Positions 48,783 to 59,008 are shown, counted from the first letter of the stretch. The stretch: DNA of 64,000 bases from Mercurialis annua (GCF_937616625.2 NC_065570.1:5466001-5530000); one strand, 5' to 3'. A program made the numbers and translations. Notes: generated by a model not told the origin, from the sequence alone.

Positions 48783-49314
48783 TCTATACTATATATAAAA
48801 GCACGGATTGGGGGGGGGGGGGGGGGGGGGACAGGCAAATTTACTGAATAATCCTTTTCAGTTTACTACTAAATAAAGGTTTTATAGTCATTAACTAATT
48901 AGTTATTTAATTAATCACTATTATAATTAAAGTCCTAATTAAAATAGGTAGCTAAATTATCTCCAATTTAGTTTTTAGTATGTAAACAATAACTAAATTG
49001 TCTCCAAATTAGTAGGAATACCTATCTTTTAGTTTGATTGAGTTACAAATTTCTATCTTATTATTTTTAAAGATATTATTAATAAAATTAAATTAATTAT
49101 TTAATTATGGTTATTATAAAACCAAAATAAAAATAAATTCAATATGGAAAAAAATTGATAACCGAATATATTATATTTACTTTTACAAAAATTCTTAACT
49201 AATTTAATATTAATTATAAATAAAAAAAATAAATTTAATTATAATAAATTTATTAATATGTTCATTGACGAATTACGTTACGAGCCACGTGCATAGCACG
49301 TAATGCGAAACTAG
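48783..49314 (+). mobile_element. Short Helitron, family A
   Basis: A|TCTATACTATATATAAAAGC at the start; CACGTGCATAGCACGTAATGCGAAACTAG structure at the end (hairpin ACGTGC-ATA-GCACGT). Length 532 bp. Sister of 6861-8309 and 8310-8737. Confidence 0.82.
48810..48830 (+). repeat. Run of 21 G
   Basis: A pure G tract just inside the Helitron 5' end, where the sister copies have only 4-5 consecutive G. Confidence 0.95.
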
Positions 49315-49514
49315 TGCATATAAATGGATCAAGGAGGTGATTTTTGAAGAAGAAAAAACCTCGTAATAAAACACGTATAATAAAAGGGTCCAATATAAAT
49401 TTAGCCTAATAAAAATATACTCCTGTGAATTTGTACACATTTGCTATATTTATTATATATACTTTCTTCTTTCCTCACTTGTAACTACCAGTGAATTTGT
49501 ACACATTTGCATAA

Positions 49515-49520
49515 AGTCAA
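49515..49520 (+). promoter_or_regulatory. Conserved W-box core of DC1 promoter
   Basis: AGTCAA in ACACATTTGCATAAAGTCAA; 320 bp before the ATG. Confidence 0.42.
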
Positions 49521-49759
49521 AGCAGCTGGATGGAGCGTGTCCGGTTTGTTACTTGTACTAGACAAAAGTTTGATGGATAATTTTGATCCAAAAACAAAGA
49601 GTAATTAAAGAATATTTTGAATTAGTCAAATTTATATTTACTTGTCAACATAATCTTTGCTTAATTATACTGAAGGAGGAAAGAAGTTGTGCAGAAGCTA
49701 AATAAAACATTAAACAAAGACTTATTTTTGATGATATAATTAGGGTTTATTTTTCAGTC

Positions 49760-49767
49760 TATAAAAG
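49760..49767 (+). promoter_or_regulatory. TATA box of DC1 gene at 49840
   Basis: TATAAAAG in GTCTATAAAAGCTGAAGC, 80 bp before the ATG, identical in spacing to the 27-kb copy. Confidence 0.7.
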
Positions 49768-49839
49768 CTGAAGCACACAGCTTCATTTTTCATTAGCAAA
49801 TATAATCTCATCCATCTAAAGATAAAAAAAGCAAGCAAG

Positions 49840-50025
49840 ATGCATGGCAGACGCATCTACTCGTGCAGGCATAACCTAGGCCCCTGCCACCAGCTGATTT
49901 ACCAGCCGTGTGCACCCCGCTGCAGGATCTGCTGCTACGTGTGTCGTTATGTAATTTGTGGCGCCTACTACCGCTGCTGCGCCTGTAACTGTGGGTTTGT
50001 CGGACACCCACATTGCTGCCAGTAG
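49840..50025 (+). CDS. Minimal single-DC1 cysteine-rich peptide (61 aa)
   Basis: Same architecture as the 27790 and 31134 products: GPCHQLI, CCYVCR, YYRCCACNC, FVGHPHCC, with 13-14 Cys. Against the 27790 copy about nine codons differ silently and five change the residue (for example Ser to Ala and Gly to Asn near position 42-50). The leader GCAAGCAAG before ATG is conserved. It is separated from the other short genes by the Helitron array and lies near the two-domain genes. Function unknown. Confidence 0.82.
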   Translation: MHGRRIYSCRHNLGPCHQLIYQPCAPRCRICCYVCRYVICGAYYRCCACNCGFVGHPHCCQ

Positions 50026-50423
50026 TTCCCTCATGATACCGTTGCAGCTGATCAGTTATCATCCATGTTCATCTCCTAATTAATCAATAAGTTATTTCAT
50101 CCTTTGAAGCCGATAAAATGTTTTTTTAATCGAGTCAGTTGTTATTTATGTTTCATCTATGATCAGCTGTTTATGTATGATTTTATGAATATAAATTAAG
50201 TTATCTATAAATTAATGGATATGAGTAATACGTACTTGTTGCTTATTGTCTTTGATTTGTTAGTTGAAATTGTTTGTTAAAACATATTTTATTTTCATTA
50301 TGATAGTGTAAGAGTAAGAACTGTAGCACATCTTGATTGATAAGGTGTGTTTATACAATTTCAGCCCTTCAAATTAAGGCTAAATTTAATATTTTTTATA
50401 GAATCTTAAATTCTATTACTATT
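50026..50423 (+). other. 3' flank of DC1 gene (duplicated block)
   Basis: Shares TATGATCAGCTGTTTATGTA and TTGCTTATTGTCTTTGATTTGTTA-like sequence with the 3' flank of the 27-kb copy. Confidence 0.5.
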
Positions 50424-50506
50424 TTTTTAATAATTGGGGAGGGGGAGCGCTTGTGGGAGAAATCGAACCCACGGCCTACCAGTTTGCTGCAAATATTCTA
50501 TTACTA
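50424..50506 (-). mobile_element. tRNA-derived SINE remnant (possible)
   Basis: Minus strand carries TTGCAGCAAACTGG, then GTGGGTTCGATTTCTCCC, which is a B-box-like string. Similar to 31684-31792. Confidence 0.45.
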
Positions 50507-50914
50507 TCTATAAAATGACCTAAAAAAAACTTCTATTGATTATGAAAATAATATTCTGTTTCAAAAAAAAACCATCATGTAAAATGCATCTCCCTCTTTC
50601 TTTATCAATTTTAGGGTGAACGTGAAAAAAAAATCATAATGTTTATCCTATTTTTAATTTTGACCTTTATGATTTTTTAGTTTCAAATATTATATAACCT
50701 TTATATTTTAAAATTTGAAATTGAATCACCCTATTTAACAAGAGTTTATTATTTTCATTTTTCGAATTCGCCATGTTAGTTCATCATGCTCCTCCTTCTA
50801 GGTTAGATTCAGAAGAGAGCAAAATTGGTAATTGTTGGAATTGCAATTAGGAATTTTTAGGTAAAGAAGAGCAGTAGTTCTACACCAACTGCAATTCCAA
50901 TCAATCTCTTATAT

Positions 50915-50995
50915 TGCCGATGACCTCCTAACTCAATTGGCTAAGGAGTGAGGCATAAGCCCTAAGGACCTTAAGTTTGAACTCCCATATGAACA
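50915..50995 (+). mobile_element. tRNA-like (SINE head) sequence
   Basis: AACTCAATTGGCTAAGGAGT resembles a Pol III A box and AAGTTTGAACTCCC a diverged B box at tRNA-like spacing. No cloverleaf with a 3' acceptor stem is evident, so it is not called a tRNA gene. Confidence 0.35.
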
Positions 50996-51724
50996 AGAGG
51001 GAGAAGAAATTGAAGATTTATATTGAAGAGTATTTGGAGGAAGGCTCGAAGCGTTAGAAGCGTCAGAAACGGCGGCTGCGGCATTGTTCCGCCATGTTGG
51101 CAAACTCGTAAAGGCGATTCATTCAACGTAAATGGTGTGGATGACGTGAATGATTTATATTGTAATAGTGTAGTATTTATCTTGCATCTCTGTTAAAAAA
51201 AATCATTCTTTTGTATTTACGAGCGGGGTAAAAACGATCGATCACAACACAAAGAAGATGGGCCAATTTCTATAAAAATGATATTAATACAAGCATAAAT
51301 TTGTATGGAACAACAGTACGTAGTAATTAAACCAGCTACCAACCATAACGAAACTAGCAGAAAAGTAGCATAAACACCAAGTAAATATTACCCAGTTGCA
51401 TTGATTAATACATAACGCCATAATACATGCTGATCGCATATGATAAGATCACCCATAAACAACAACCGACCATAAATCAAGCATAAAAAGCAACTGACTC
51501 GGATTAAAACAAAACAAAGAAACAGCATTTTATTTTTAATGTCATTCAAATTCACTATTAATTTTATAATTCTTTCAATTTAATCACGCTATTTAAAAAG
51601 TTTTATATTTGAACACGTGATTAAACTGAGAAACATTAACGTGTACGGTTCGTAAATTTTTATAAATTAACCCTTCTATTTTCCTTTAAATTCTTGGCAT
51701 AGGCAAGCGGTGATATATGATGAA
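50996..51724. other. 3' flank of the DC1 gene at 51725
   Basis: A GC-richer patch near 51040-51120 has no long frame. The minus strand of 51420-51510 carries GAGTCAGTTGCTTTTTATG and GGTCGGTTGTTGTTTATG, related to the 3' flanks of the short DC1 genes. Confidence 0.4.
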
Positions 51725-52102
51725 TTACCAAGGAGGTGGACGGGGATGACCGTGTGCTAAAACACAATAACGGTGTATATCAACGCAGCAAATGAGACAC
51801 CTGTACCGCCAAGTAATAATCACGCGCCGACACATCAAACAGTACGAATTGAACTTCGGCCTCACCAGCTGCAGTCTGCAACTAGGGTGGCAGGGGTGAC
51901 CGGAGAACTTAGGCCACTCCGGGCAGCACTGTGGGTGTCCGACAAAGTCACAGCCACCGATACAGCACTTATAGTAGGAGCCAGAAACCACTTGACGACA
52001 CACACAGCAGCAGATCCTAGGGCATGGAGCAGATGGCTGAAGAATTAGCTGGTGCTTAGGGCCTGGTACGTGCTTGTATGAATAGATGGTTCTAGGGCTC
52101 AT
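51725..52102 (-). CDS. Two-DC1-domain protein (125 aa)
   Basis: Unit 1 (about 5-62) is the closest full-length relative of the short peptides: GPKHQLILQPSAP, ICCCVCRQV, GSYYKCCIGGC, FVGHPQCC. Where the short peptides stop, this protein continues (PEWPKFSGHP) into unit 2 with SYCLMCRRV, YRCLICCVDIHRYC. A TATA-like ATTATAAAATA lies about 40 bp before the start. ATG 52102 follows the AATAAGCAAGAAA leader. It is probably close to the ancestor from which the single-domain genes arose by an early stop. Confidence 0.78.
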   Translation of the reverse strand: MSPRTIYSYKHVPGPKHQLILQPSAPCPRICCCVCRQVVSGSYYKCCIGGCDFVGHPQCCPEWPKFSGHPCHPSCRLQLVRPKFNSYCLMCRRVIITWRYRCLICCVDIHRYCVLAHGHPRPPPW

Positions 52103-52299
52103 TTTCTTGCTTATTGATCTATAGATTCATCACTATATTTTATAATACAGAACATGCAATGTACATGTTTGAGCATTTTATAGGCATCCTTGTCAAACTA
52201 TATACGTCCTTTTTTATAATGAAAAATATGCTTCTACGTACCTTTGCGTATTGTTTACGCCACGGATTAATTTCACTAGTAAAACTAATCATGATTTAA

Positions 52300-52879
52300 T
52301 TAAAGTATTAAGCATCATCTTTCATCGGTCCTTCTTGGCTAAATTCATATTTAAGTCTTTGCACTATATGTATTTTAATTAATTGGTCTTCTAACTTTAT
52401 TTTTGCCCTTTCTGGTCCTTTAGTTATGGAAAATCGTTTTGTTGGATCTCCGTCAGGAGAGTATAATCACGCTTCAAAATTAACGATGAATCCTTTAAAA
52501 GCTTCCACGTAGAAAAGAAACGTGATAATTTTTTTTCAAAAAAATTTAAATATACCCTTCAAGATTATTTTACAGGTTAAATATTTTTTAGGTTACCAAA
52601 CTATAGGTTTTTTACAAAACAAGGTTACAAAACAGTTACTAAACTATAAAATGGTTACCAAATTATTATTTTTTTTATAAAAGAATTACCATCTGTATAA
52701 TGTGGATAAGGAAAAAAATGCATAGCAAGCTAACTATTTTATAACTTTTCATAATTCGGTAACCGTTTTGTAAAAATATGTCAACGTTGGACCCTAAAAA
52801 TATTTAACCCTCATTTTATACTTTTTTCACCATCATCTTGGTTTGTTGGTTTTGATCGTTGTCGTTTTGGCTATTAGAC
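52300..52879. other. Intergenic
   Basis: AT-rich. The AGGTTAC/GGTTACCAAACTAT motif recurs near 52575-52665, but no gene is seen. Confidence 0.4.
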
Positions 52880-53159
52880 CTAAACTATCAACAACTCCGA
52901 CATAGCTAACAGATCACCTCAAATCCTCAAGCATCTCCATCTTCGTCTCCCATATATATGCAAATTCTCCAACTTTGGCTCCAGTACTCTCTCCAATGAT
53001 ACTATTGTCTCCAAATTCACCACATGCAATGGCTCTGACTTTGGATCCGGATCCGGTACTGACAATATCTCCATCAAAGGGTCATGTTGCTTTGCTACAT
53101 CCATCACCAACGGTAACATCAACCTATCATGCTCCCATGAAAGACGAACCCTAAACTAG
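52880..53159 (+). pseudogene. Coding-like fragment without start
   Basis: One frame stays open from about 52880 to TAG 53157-53159 with balanced composition (KFSNFGSSTLSND, CNGSDFGSGSG, NGNINLSCSHERR). There is no ATG at its head and no introns or promoter are apparent. I do not recognise it; it is probably a captured or decayed exon. Confidence 0.25.
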
Positions 53160-53251
53160 AGAATTTAAAAATAATATTTGATATAATTTTAGTATACTTT
53201 CGGTATATCAATAATAATTTTTTATTTATATTTTCTAATTGATAACATGTA

Positions 53252-53524
53252 CTCCCTCCGTCCCTAAAGAGTTGTCCACTTTGACAAAAAAAATTTGTCC
53301 CAAAACTTTTATCCACTTCCAAAAAATAACAATTTTAAAATTCAATCTTCCTATTCTATCCTTATTTAAATTCCACTAATAAAATAAATTGAAAGTGGAC
53401 CCTACATTAAATAAGGGTATAATAAGAAAAGTAGAGAAAAATTTATAAGTTCCATAACAATAATTATATTTTCTTAAACTGTGTGATAAAGGCAAAGTTG
53501 ACAACTCTATTAGGACGGAGGGAG
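53252..53524. mobile_element. Stowaway-like MITE
   Basis: Textbook ends CTCCCTCCGTCCCTAAAGAG and CTATTAGGACGGAGGGAG between TA dinucleotides; 273 bp. Confidence 0.88.
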
Positions 53525-53526
53525 TA

Positions 53527-54404
53527 TATCATTTTTATATATATTTTCATTATAATTAGTGAACCAGAGAATTTATATACTGTTGGTATAATTTTAATGT
53601 ACTTTTAGTTTATTAGTATATTGACATTATACCAATAGTATATACCGTATTTTTATAATTATTTTTTATTTTTTTTATTTTTTTATATATTTATAAATAT
53701 TTTTAAGGAACATATTAGGCAGCAAATTTAAAGTTTAGGGCTCGTCTTCCATGGGAAGAAGAGGAATGAACCAGATCTGATTCACACGAACCAGATCTGG
53801 ATCGTCTTCTTCGAAACCAATTAAGATCGGGTTTCGATAAAGACAAACAGTTTTTAATATTTTTATTTTAAAAAATTAATTAAATATTAAAAAGATTTAT
53901 TTTGATTTAATCAATTTAATAAATTTAATAAATTTTAGATATTTAAGATTTTAAATCAGACTTTATAAAATTTTATTAATAGTTGGAGACGGTTTAACTG
54001 TCGGAAATGCTAAAAACAATTAATAGTATTAAAATTAATATTAAAAATTATTTGAATTATGTGACAGAAGAATTTAAAATAAATGTTTCTAATATTTTAG
54101 GAATTTAATTTGAAAGTTTTTTAGTGTATGGACTCAACTTAAAGAAATAGTGTAAGGACCTAATGATGTATTTTGCCTCTGTTAATTGTTAACGTCATCC
54201 ACATTTTGTTAACTCGCGCAACGATAGAAATTTAAAATAGACATTTCTGATAGCTTAGAACATATTTTTCACGTTTTTAAGTATAGAGACCCAAATCGAA
54301 AAAGATGATCGTGCAAAGATCTGAATATGTGTTTAGCTTAAAAAGAAAACTCATATAGCGCTCATGCCGATAATAATCACATTTGATTTTGTGAATTTTT
54401 TTTT
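53527..54404. other. Intergenic, AT-rich
   Basis: No gene. CACACGAACCAGATCTGGATCG near 53780 forms a small local inverted pair with GAACCAGATCTGATTC. Confidence 0.4.
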
Positions 54405-55208
54405 TGAGTAAAGGATCAAACCCATCAATTTGACACGAAATATCAAAAAAGTTATTTTATACTTTTTTGGATCAAATATACCCATAAATATGTCAAAATA
54501 CATCAAATCGACCTCTTTTTCATCCTCGCTCATTTTTACCCGTGTTTGAAACACACTTTTTTCGTTTAAAATTCTGAAATAGTCATTATTTTAAAAAAAA
54601 ACTACAAAATAACACCTAAAAATTTAAAAAAATTAACACCTAAAAATTAAGAAAGAAAATTATTTTAAGAGCAGTCATTTTTTAAAATTTTAGGAGAAGG
54701 AGCACTACTCCTACTCAGCTCCTCCTCGGGGGAGGAGTACTGCTCCTTTTGCGAGGAGCAGATCTGCTCCCCACTTAAGGAGTTGTTGCTCCTCGTTCAG
54801 GAGCAAATCTAATCCTCTAGGTTTGCTCCATTTGAGGAAGCAGACCCATTTGGGTCTACTTCGTCTTCTCCATTGAAGGAGCAGACCAAGATGGGTTTAC
54901 TCCTTCAACGGAAAAAAATTAAAAAAAGTTGGTTTAAAAAAATCCGATGAAAAAAAACATTCGTCCGGCGGTTTTCGGTAGAATAGAGCGATTTCTTTGG
55001 TGAGGATGAAGCGGTTTTCGATGGGAATTGAGGTTTTCAGTATGGGAGAGGGTTAAATTCATTCTCTTTTTCCGTTAAAAAAAATATCTCATTCTCTTTG
55101 GGTGTTTTTAATGCAAAAATTCAAGTTGCAAGTTAGTTTAACCCAAAAGTTTGTAAAATGACTATTTTGATATTTCGCGGAAAATTGAGGAGGTGAATTG
55201 ATTTTTTA
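54405..55208. mobile_element. Foldback element with GAGGAG palindrome cluster
   Basis: Ends share CGAAATATCAAAAAAGTTATTT (left) and CGAAATATCAAAATAGTCATTT (right complement). No clean target duplication. Its design resembles 25383-26462: inverted ends around a cluster of short palindromes. Confidence 0.6.
54695..54905. repeat. Cluster of short GAGGAG/CTCCTC palindromes
   Basis: Repeated strings such as GGAGCAGATCTGCTCC, GGAGGAGTACTGCTCC and AGCAGACC...GGTCTACT fold back many times within 200 bp. Confidence 0.75.
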
Positions 55209-55222
55209 TTCATTTTTTTATA

Positions 55223-55591
55223 CTCCCTCCGTCCTATAAAAACAGGTAACAGGCAAAATAGAGTCTGCACATGAATTAAGAAATGATGGTTAAAATAGTT
55301 ATATTTTATTACTTTCAATAATAACTTTAATTTAATTATTTAAATATTTTAAATATTATTAATTTATATTATGGAGATAATTATTGTGTTAAAATTGTAA
55401 TTAAATTTCGAAAAGATAAAAAGTTTTTTATTGTATTAAGTGATAATTAATGATGATTTATAAAATATAACAAAAGTGGTTGAGATTGATGAAGGTTAAT
55501 ATTAGTATTATTTGAATTAGTATTGTAATTTTATCTATATTTCGTACATCCTAAATAACCATTTTGTTTTTTTTTTTTGGAATGGAGAGTG
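55223..55591. mobile_element. Stowaway-like MITE
   Basis: TA, then CTCCCTCCGTCCTATAAAA at the left; GGAATGGAGAGTG then TA at the right. The right end is diverged. Confidence 0.6.
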
Positions 55592-55604
55592 TATATAATT
55601 AGAA

Positions 55605-55962
55605 GGCCAAATGTTGTAAAAAGGCCAAACCTTTTATAAAAGTTTCATAAAAGTCCTAACCTTTTAATTTTATCGATTTTGGCCAAAAACAAATTATTTG
55701 GTTTTAATTGTGGCCAACTCTCAATTTGATTTCAATTTGCCTATGTGACGCCTATGTGGCGCCTATGTGGCATGCAAAATATTGAAAGGTCAGGACTTTT
55801 GTGAAATCAAATAAACTATTTTTAACCAAAATCGACAAAATTGAAAGGTTAGGACTTTTGTGAAACCAAATAATCAGTTTTTGGCCAAAATCGACAAAAT
55901 TAGAAAATCAGGATTTTTATGAAACTTTTGTGAAAGGTTTGACCTTTTTACAACATTTGGTC
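55605..55962. mobile_element. MULE-type MITE, family 1 copy 2
   Basis: Inverted ends GGCCAAATGTTGTAAAAAGG and complement GACCAAATGTTGTAAAAAGG, with exact 9-bp duplication TAATTAGAA at 55596-55604 and 55963-55971. Same family as 5090-5692, here without the nested LINE piece. Confidence 0.9.
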
Positions 55963-56116
55963 TAATTAGAAAGGAAAGCGTAGGAGTTTATAATCTAACA
56001 GTTTGGTGTCCATCATTTCGTTTAATTTTGTGAATATTAGTACTGAATGAGAAAGATTTACTTGATAAGAAAAAATAAAATTCATTCATGTTTTTAAATG
56101 GGAACGACAGTGGGCC

Positions 56117-56885
56117 TAGGGGTGTAAATGAACCGAGCCGTTCGCGAGCAGCTCGGTGTTCGGCTCGACAAGAGCTCGGTTCATGTTCGTTCGTATTCTA
56201 AACGAACCGAGCTCGAACTTGATTTTATGTTCGTTAATATAAACGAGCCGAACATGAACATAGTGGTGTTCGGCTCGTTTATGTTCGCGAACAGCTCGAA
56301 TAAGAGTTCATGAACAAGCTCGTGAACGAGCTCGACTAAGAGTTCGTAAACAAGTTCGTGAACGAGCTCGTATATAGTTCACGAACAAACTCGTTTAGAA
56401 ACTCGATTAGGTGTTCGTGAACTAATTTAAATCTAGATTAATTTGTATAATTATGTTTCTAATTTATTCAGCTCATATTCGTGAACGAGTTCGATTAGAT
56501 TGTTTTTAATTTATTCAGCTCATATTCGTGTTTATTCGTTTAAAAGTTCGTGTTCGTTCGTTTATCCGCTAAACGAGCGGGCTCACGAACGAGCTCGTTT
56601 AGTACTTATCGAGTTCGTTCGCGAGCTTGTTCGTGAACGAGCTCGTTTAGTACTTATCGAGCTCGTTCGTGAGCTCGTTCGTGAACTTGTTCGTTTAGCG
56701 GCTAAACGAACGAACACGAGCTGAACACGAACCGAACATGAACACTATAAAATTTAAACGAACCGAACATGAACACTCTGTTCAAAGCTCGACTGAACAT
56801 GAACCGAACATGAACACTTGTTCGCTAAACGAGCCGAACATGAACACTCCAAAGCTCGGCTCGGCTCGGTTCATTTACACCCCTA
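56117..56885. mobile_element. hAT-type MITE with internal TTCGTGAACGAGCTCG repeats
   Basis: Ends TAGGGGTGTAAATGAACC and GGTTCATTTACACCCCTA are perfect inverted repeats; the 8-bp duplication AGTGGGCC is exact (56109-56116 and 56886-56893). The interior is a dense array of GAACGAGCTCG palindromes. It sits only 50 bp upstream of the next gene. Confidence 0.9.
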
Positions 56886-56941
56886 AGTGGGCCTAAAAAG
56901 GGAAAACAAAGTGGGTCGATACAGAGACGGAGTGAGTGAAG

Positions 56942-59008
56942 ATGGTGGCTGCTGCTTCTTCACTACTTCCATGGAGCACTACCCAGTTGCTCTTTACCCA
57001 TAATTTCACCTTCAAACCCACAAAGATCAAAACTTCCATTACTGCTGCTGCTGCCTCATCTCATTCTAACAACACATTCATAGAATATGGAAGCTATAAT
57101 TTCCAAACCAAATCAGCCCTTGCTTCTCTCAACTGCTCTTTTAATGAGGAAGCTTCAGAAAATCTCTATCAACCAGATTCAGAGGTATTGCTTCTTTTGC
57201 CATCTCTCATTCTATTTGTTATATTGTGTGTTCTTATGCTTATTTTTAATGTATAGTGTTTTTCTTTTGGATAGAGTCAGCAAAGTACTGGATTTTGGAG
57301 TAAATGGAAGGTGAGATTGTAGTTTTTTTAGGCTCAATTGCTTAAAAAATTATGAACTTGAGCATATTTTGCAGTTTAACACTAATTTTTGAATTTTGTA
57401 ATGTCGGACATCAACTTTCAAATTTTTACATTTTTAAACACCAAACGGTTTTTCGCTAAACAAATGCTGAATAGGACAATGGAACGATGTTTATTTCGGC
57501 ATTTGAAATTGCAAAATATGCTAAATTTTATGATTTTTTAAGCAATTAAACCCTTGAGAAAGAAATGGAAGAGGCTGATTTGGAGATATGATTTTGTTTG
57601 GATTTATATAAATTTCAGGCTAATTCTGCAGAAATGAGTTCAAAACTTGCAAAGCTTGGGCTGTCAGCTGTGCTTGCTTATGGTTTGTTTGATGCAGTTA
57701 CATATACAACTTTCTTTGTGCTTGCATTTCTTGGCTATGAGAAGAGTACAGGGAAGAATCCTGCAGCCAATCTACAAGCACTTTTAGGGGTATGATTGCT
57801 TAACTTTAATATTAAGCGGTTGCGATAGAGTTTATGTTTTGATGTGAGAATGGAATTTTTATTTTCGCATAAGAAAAATCGCGTGAACACACTCTCTAAC
57901 TGTTAGATCAAAGATAATTTTTCACTAAATAAAAGTTTTAATTTGGATCTAACACGCTAAAGAGTGCATTCGTGCATTTTTTGTTTGTGCGGACAAATAT
58001 ACAGTTCAAATTGTTTCCTACTATTGTTTTGTTTCATGTTCAGCTATTTCTTAAGACTTGACTATATTGCTGAAGTCTGAAACATTAACTTAGGTATGAT
58101 ATTATATCTACTTCTTTGCTCCTAAATTGTTAGCTTTACGGAGTAGGAGACAGCAAGTGAAAAAGGGAAAGAACGCAATACTGATTTTAACAAGAGCAAA
58201 AAATTGTAAAACAGAAAGGTTGAAACATAGATTTCTTAGTGCATTTCTTATACACGCACGCGCATATATGAGCAGCTGATTATAAATATTTGCGGCCTAA
58301 TATGCCAACTACAATAACTAGCTAACAAATATCCCCAAGTCGACAGAGAACAAATATAGAACTAGCATAGCTTACAACAAAACACATACCATAATTTATG
58401 ATTAAATAATCTTTGCAGCGCCTGCGCTTTAATACCTAAAAATTTAAAGTGGCACTGCCTGTACCAGATTCAGCTTGACATTGGTTTGGTATTTGCTTGC
58501 TGCTTTTAATAACCCTGAGCATGTATAGGCTTTGTTTTTCTTTTCTTGGTCATTAAGATAGGTTAATAATGATTAAGAAATAAAAAGATGCATTCCAGTC
58601 TTATCGTATATATAGTTTTATAAGATCACGATATGTCCCTCCATCCCACAGGAGACGATTTAGGTTAGTCCGTTGCTATGATAAAGGAAACGGAACATGA
58701 AATTGCTCCTATAACGGTTGTAAGAGGACTGGAGATGAATAGCTCGTCTTTTCAATTTGCTCACAATGTTGCGTTCTTACAAATCTCAGATTGTAATCTT
58801 GATGTGGACCGGGAACAATGTCACAAGGCCATTTCGAGTAGCAGGAGCCGCTGCACTAGCACCGCTCATTGACGGGCAATTAAAGAAGATTCAAAACTAT
58901 TTCAAGCTGACAAAGCTTGTGTATGCATTTGCACTCATTGTTTCAATAGTAGCTTCTGTGTGCTTAACGGTTGTTGGTTTGCTTATTCTTTCAAGATGGG
59001 GAAGGTGA
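56942..59008 (+). CDS. Plastid-targeted multi-pass membrane protein of unknown function (222 aa)
   Basis: Four exons joined at phase-0 GT-AG sites: 56942-57184, 57275-57310, 57619-57789, 58790-59008. Residues 1-about 50 are Ser/Ala/Thr-rich with basic residues and few acids, typical of a chloroplast transit peptide. Three hydrophobic stretches follow: LAYGLFDAVTYTTFFVLAFLGY (split here by its Asp), AGAAALAPLI, and VYAFALIVSIVASVCLTVVG; the last is a clear membrane span and the protein ends LSRWGR. KLAKLGLSAVLAYG and VTRPFRVAGA are well-formed, conserved-looking blocks. The overall pattern recalls DUF1279/FAM210-like proteins, but I cannot confirm this. ATG 56942 is chosen as the first in-frame ATG after the leader; the hAT MITE ends just upstream. 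Confidence 0.78.
57331..57553. mobile_element. Foldback MITE in intron 2 of the plastid protein gene
   Basis: GGCTCAATTGCTTAAAAAAT and complement GGGTTTAATTGCTTAAAAAAT mark the ends; GCATATTTTGCA is shared by both arms. Confidence 0.65.
57790..58789 (+). other. Intron 3 of the plastid protein gene
   Basis: 1,000-bp intron. Bases 58285-58400 (GGCCTAATATGCCAACTACA, CTTACAACAAAACACATACC) resemble 59940-60060 beyond the gene in the same orientation. Confidence 0.6.

Noticed and set aside
48810..48830. G run as telomeric repeat
   Set aside because: It is a homopolymer without a TTTAGGG period and lies inside a Helitron.
50915..50995. tRNA gene
   Set aside because: A- and B-box-like strings are present but no acceptor stem or full cloverleaf could be drawn; a SINE head is more likely.
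56500..56724. Frame with repeated Arg-Glu-Leu-Val units
   Set aside because: It is a product of the palindromic repeats inside the hAT MITE.
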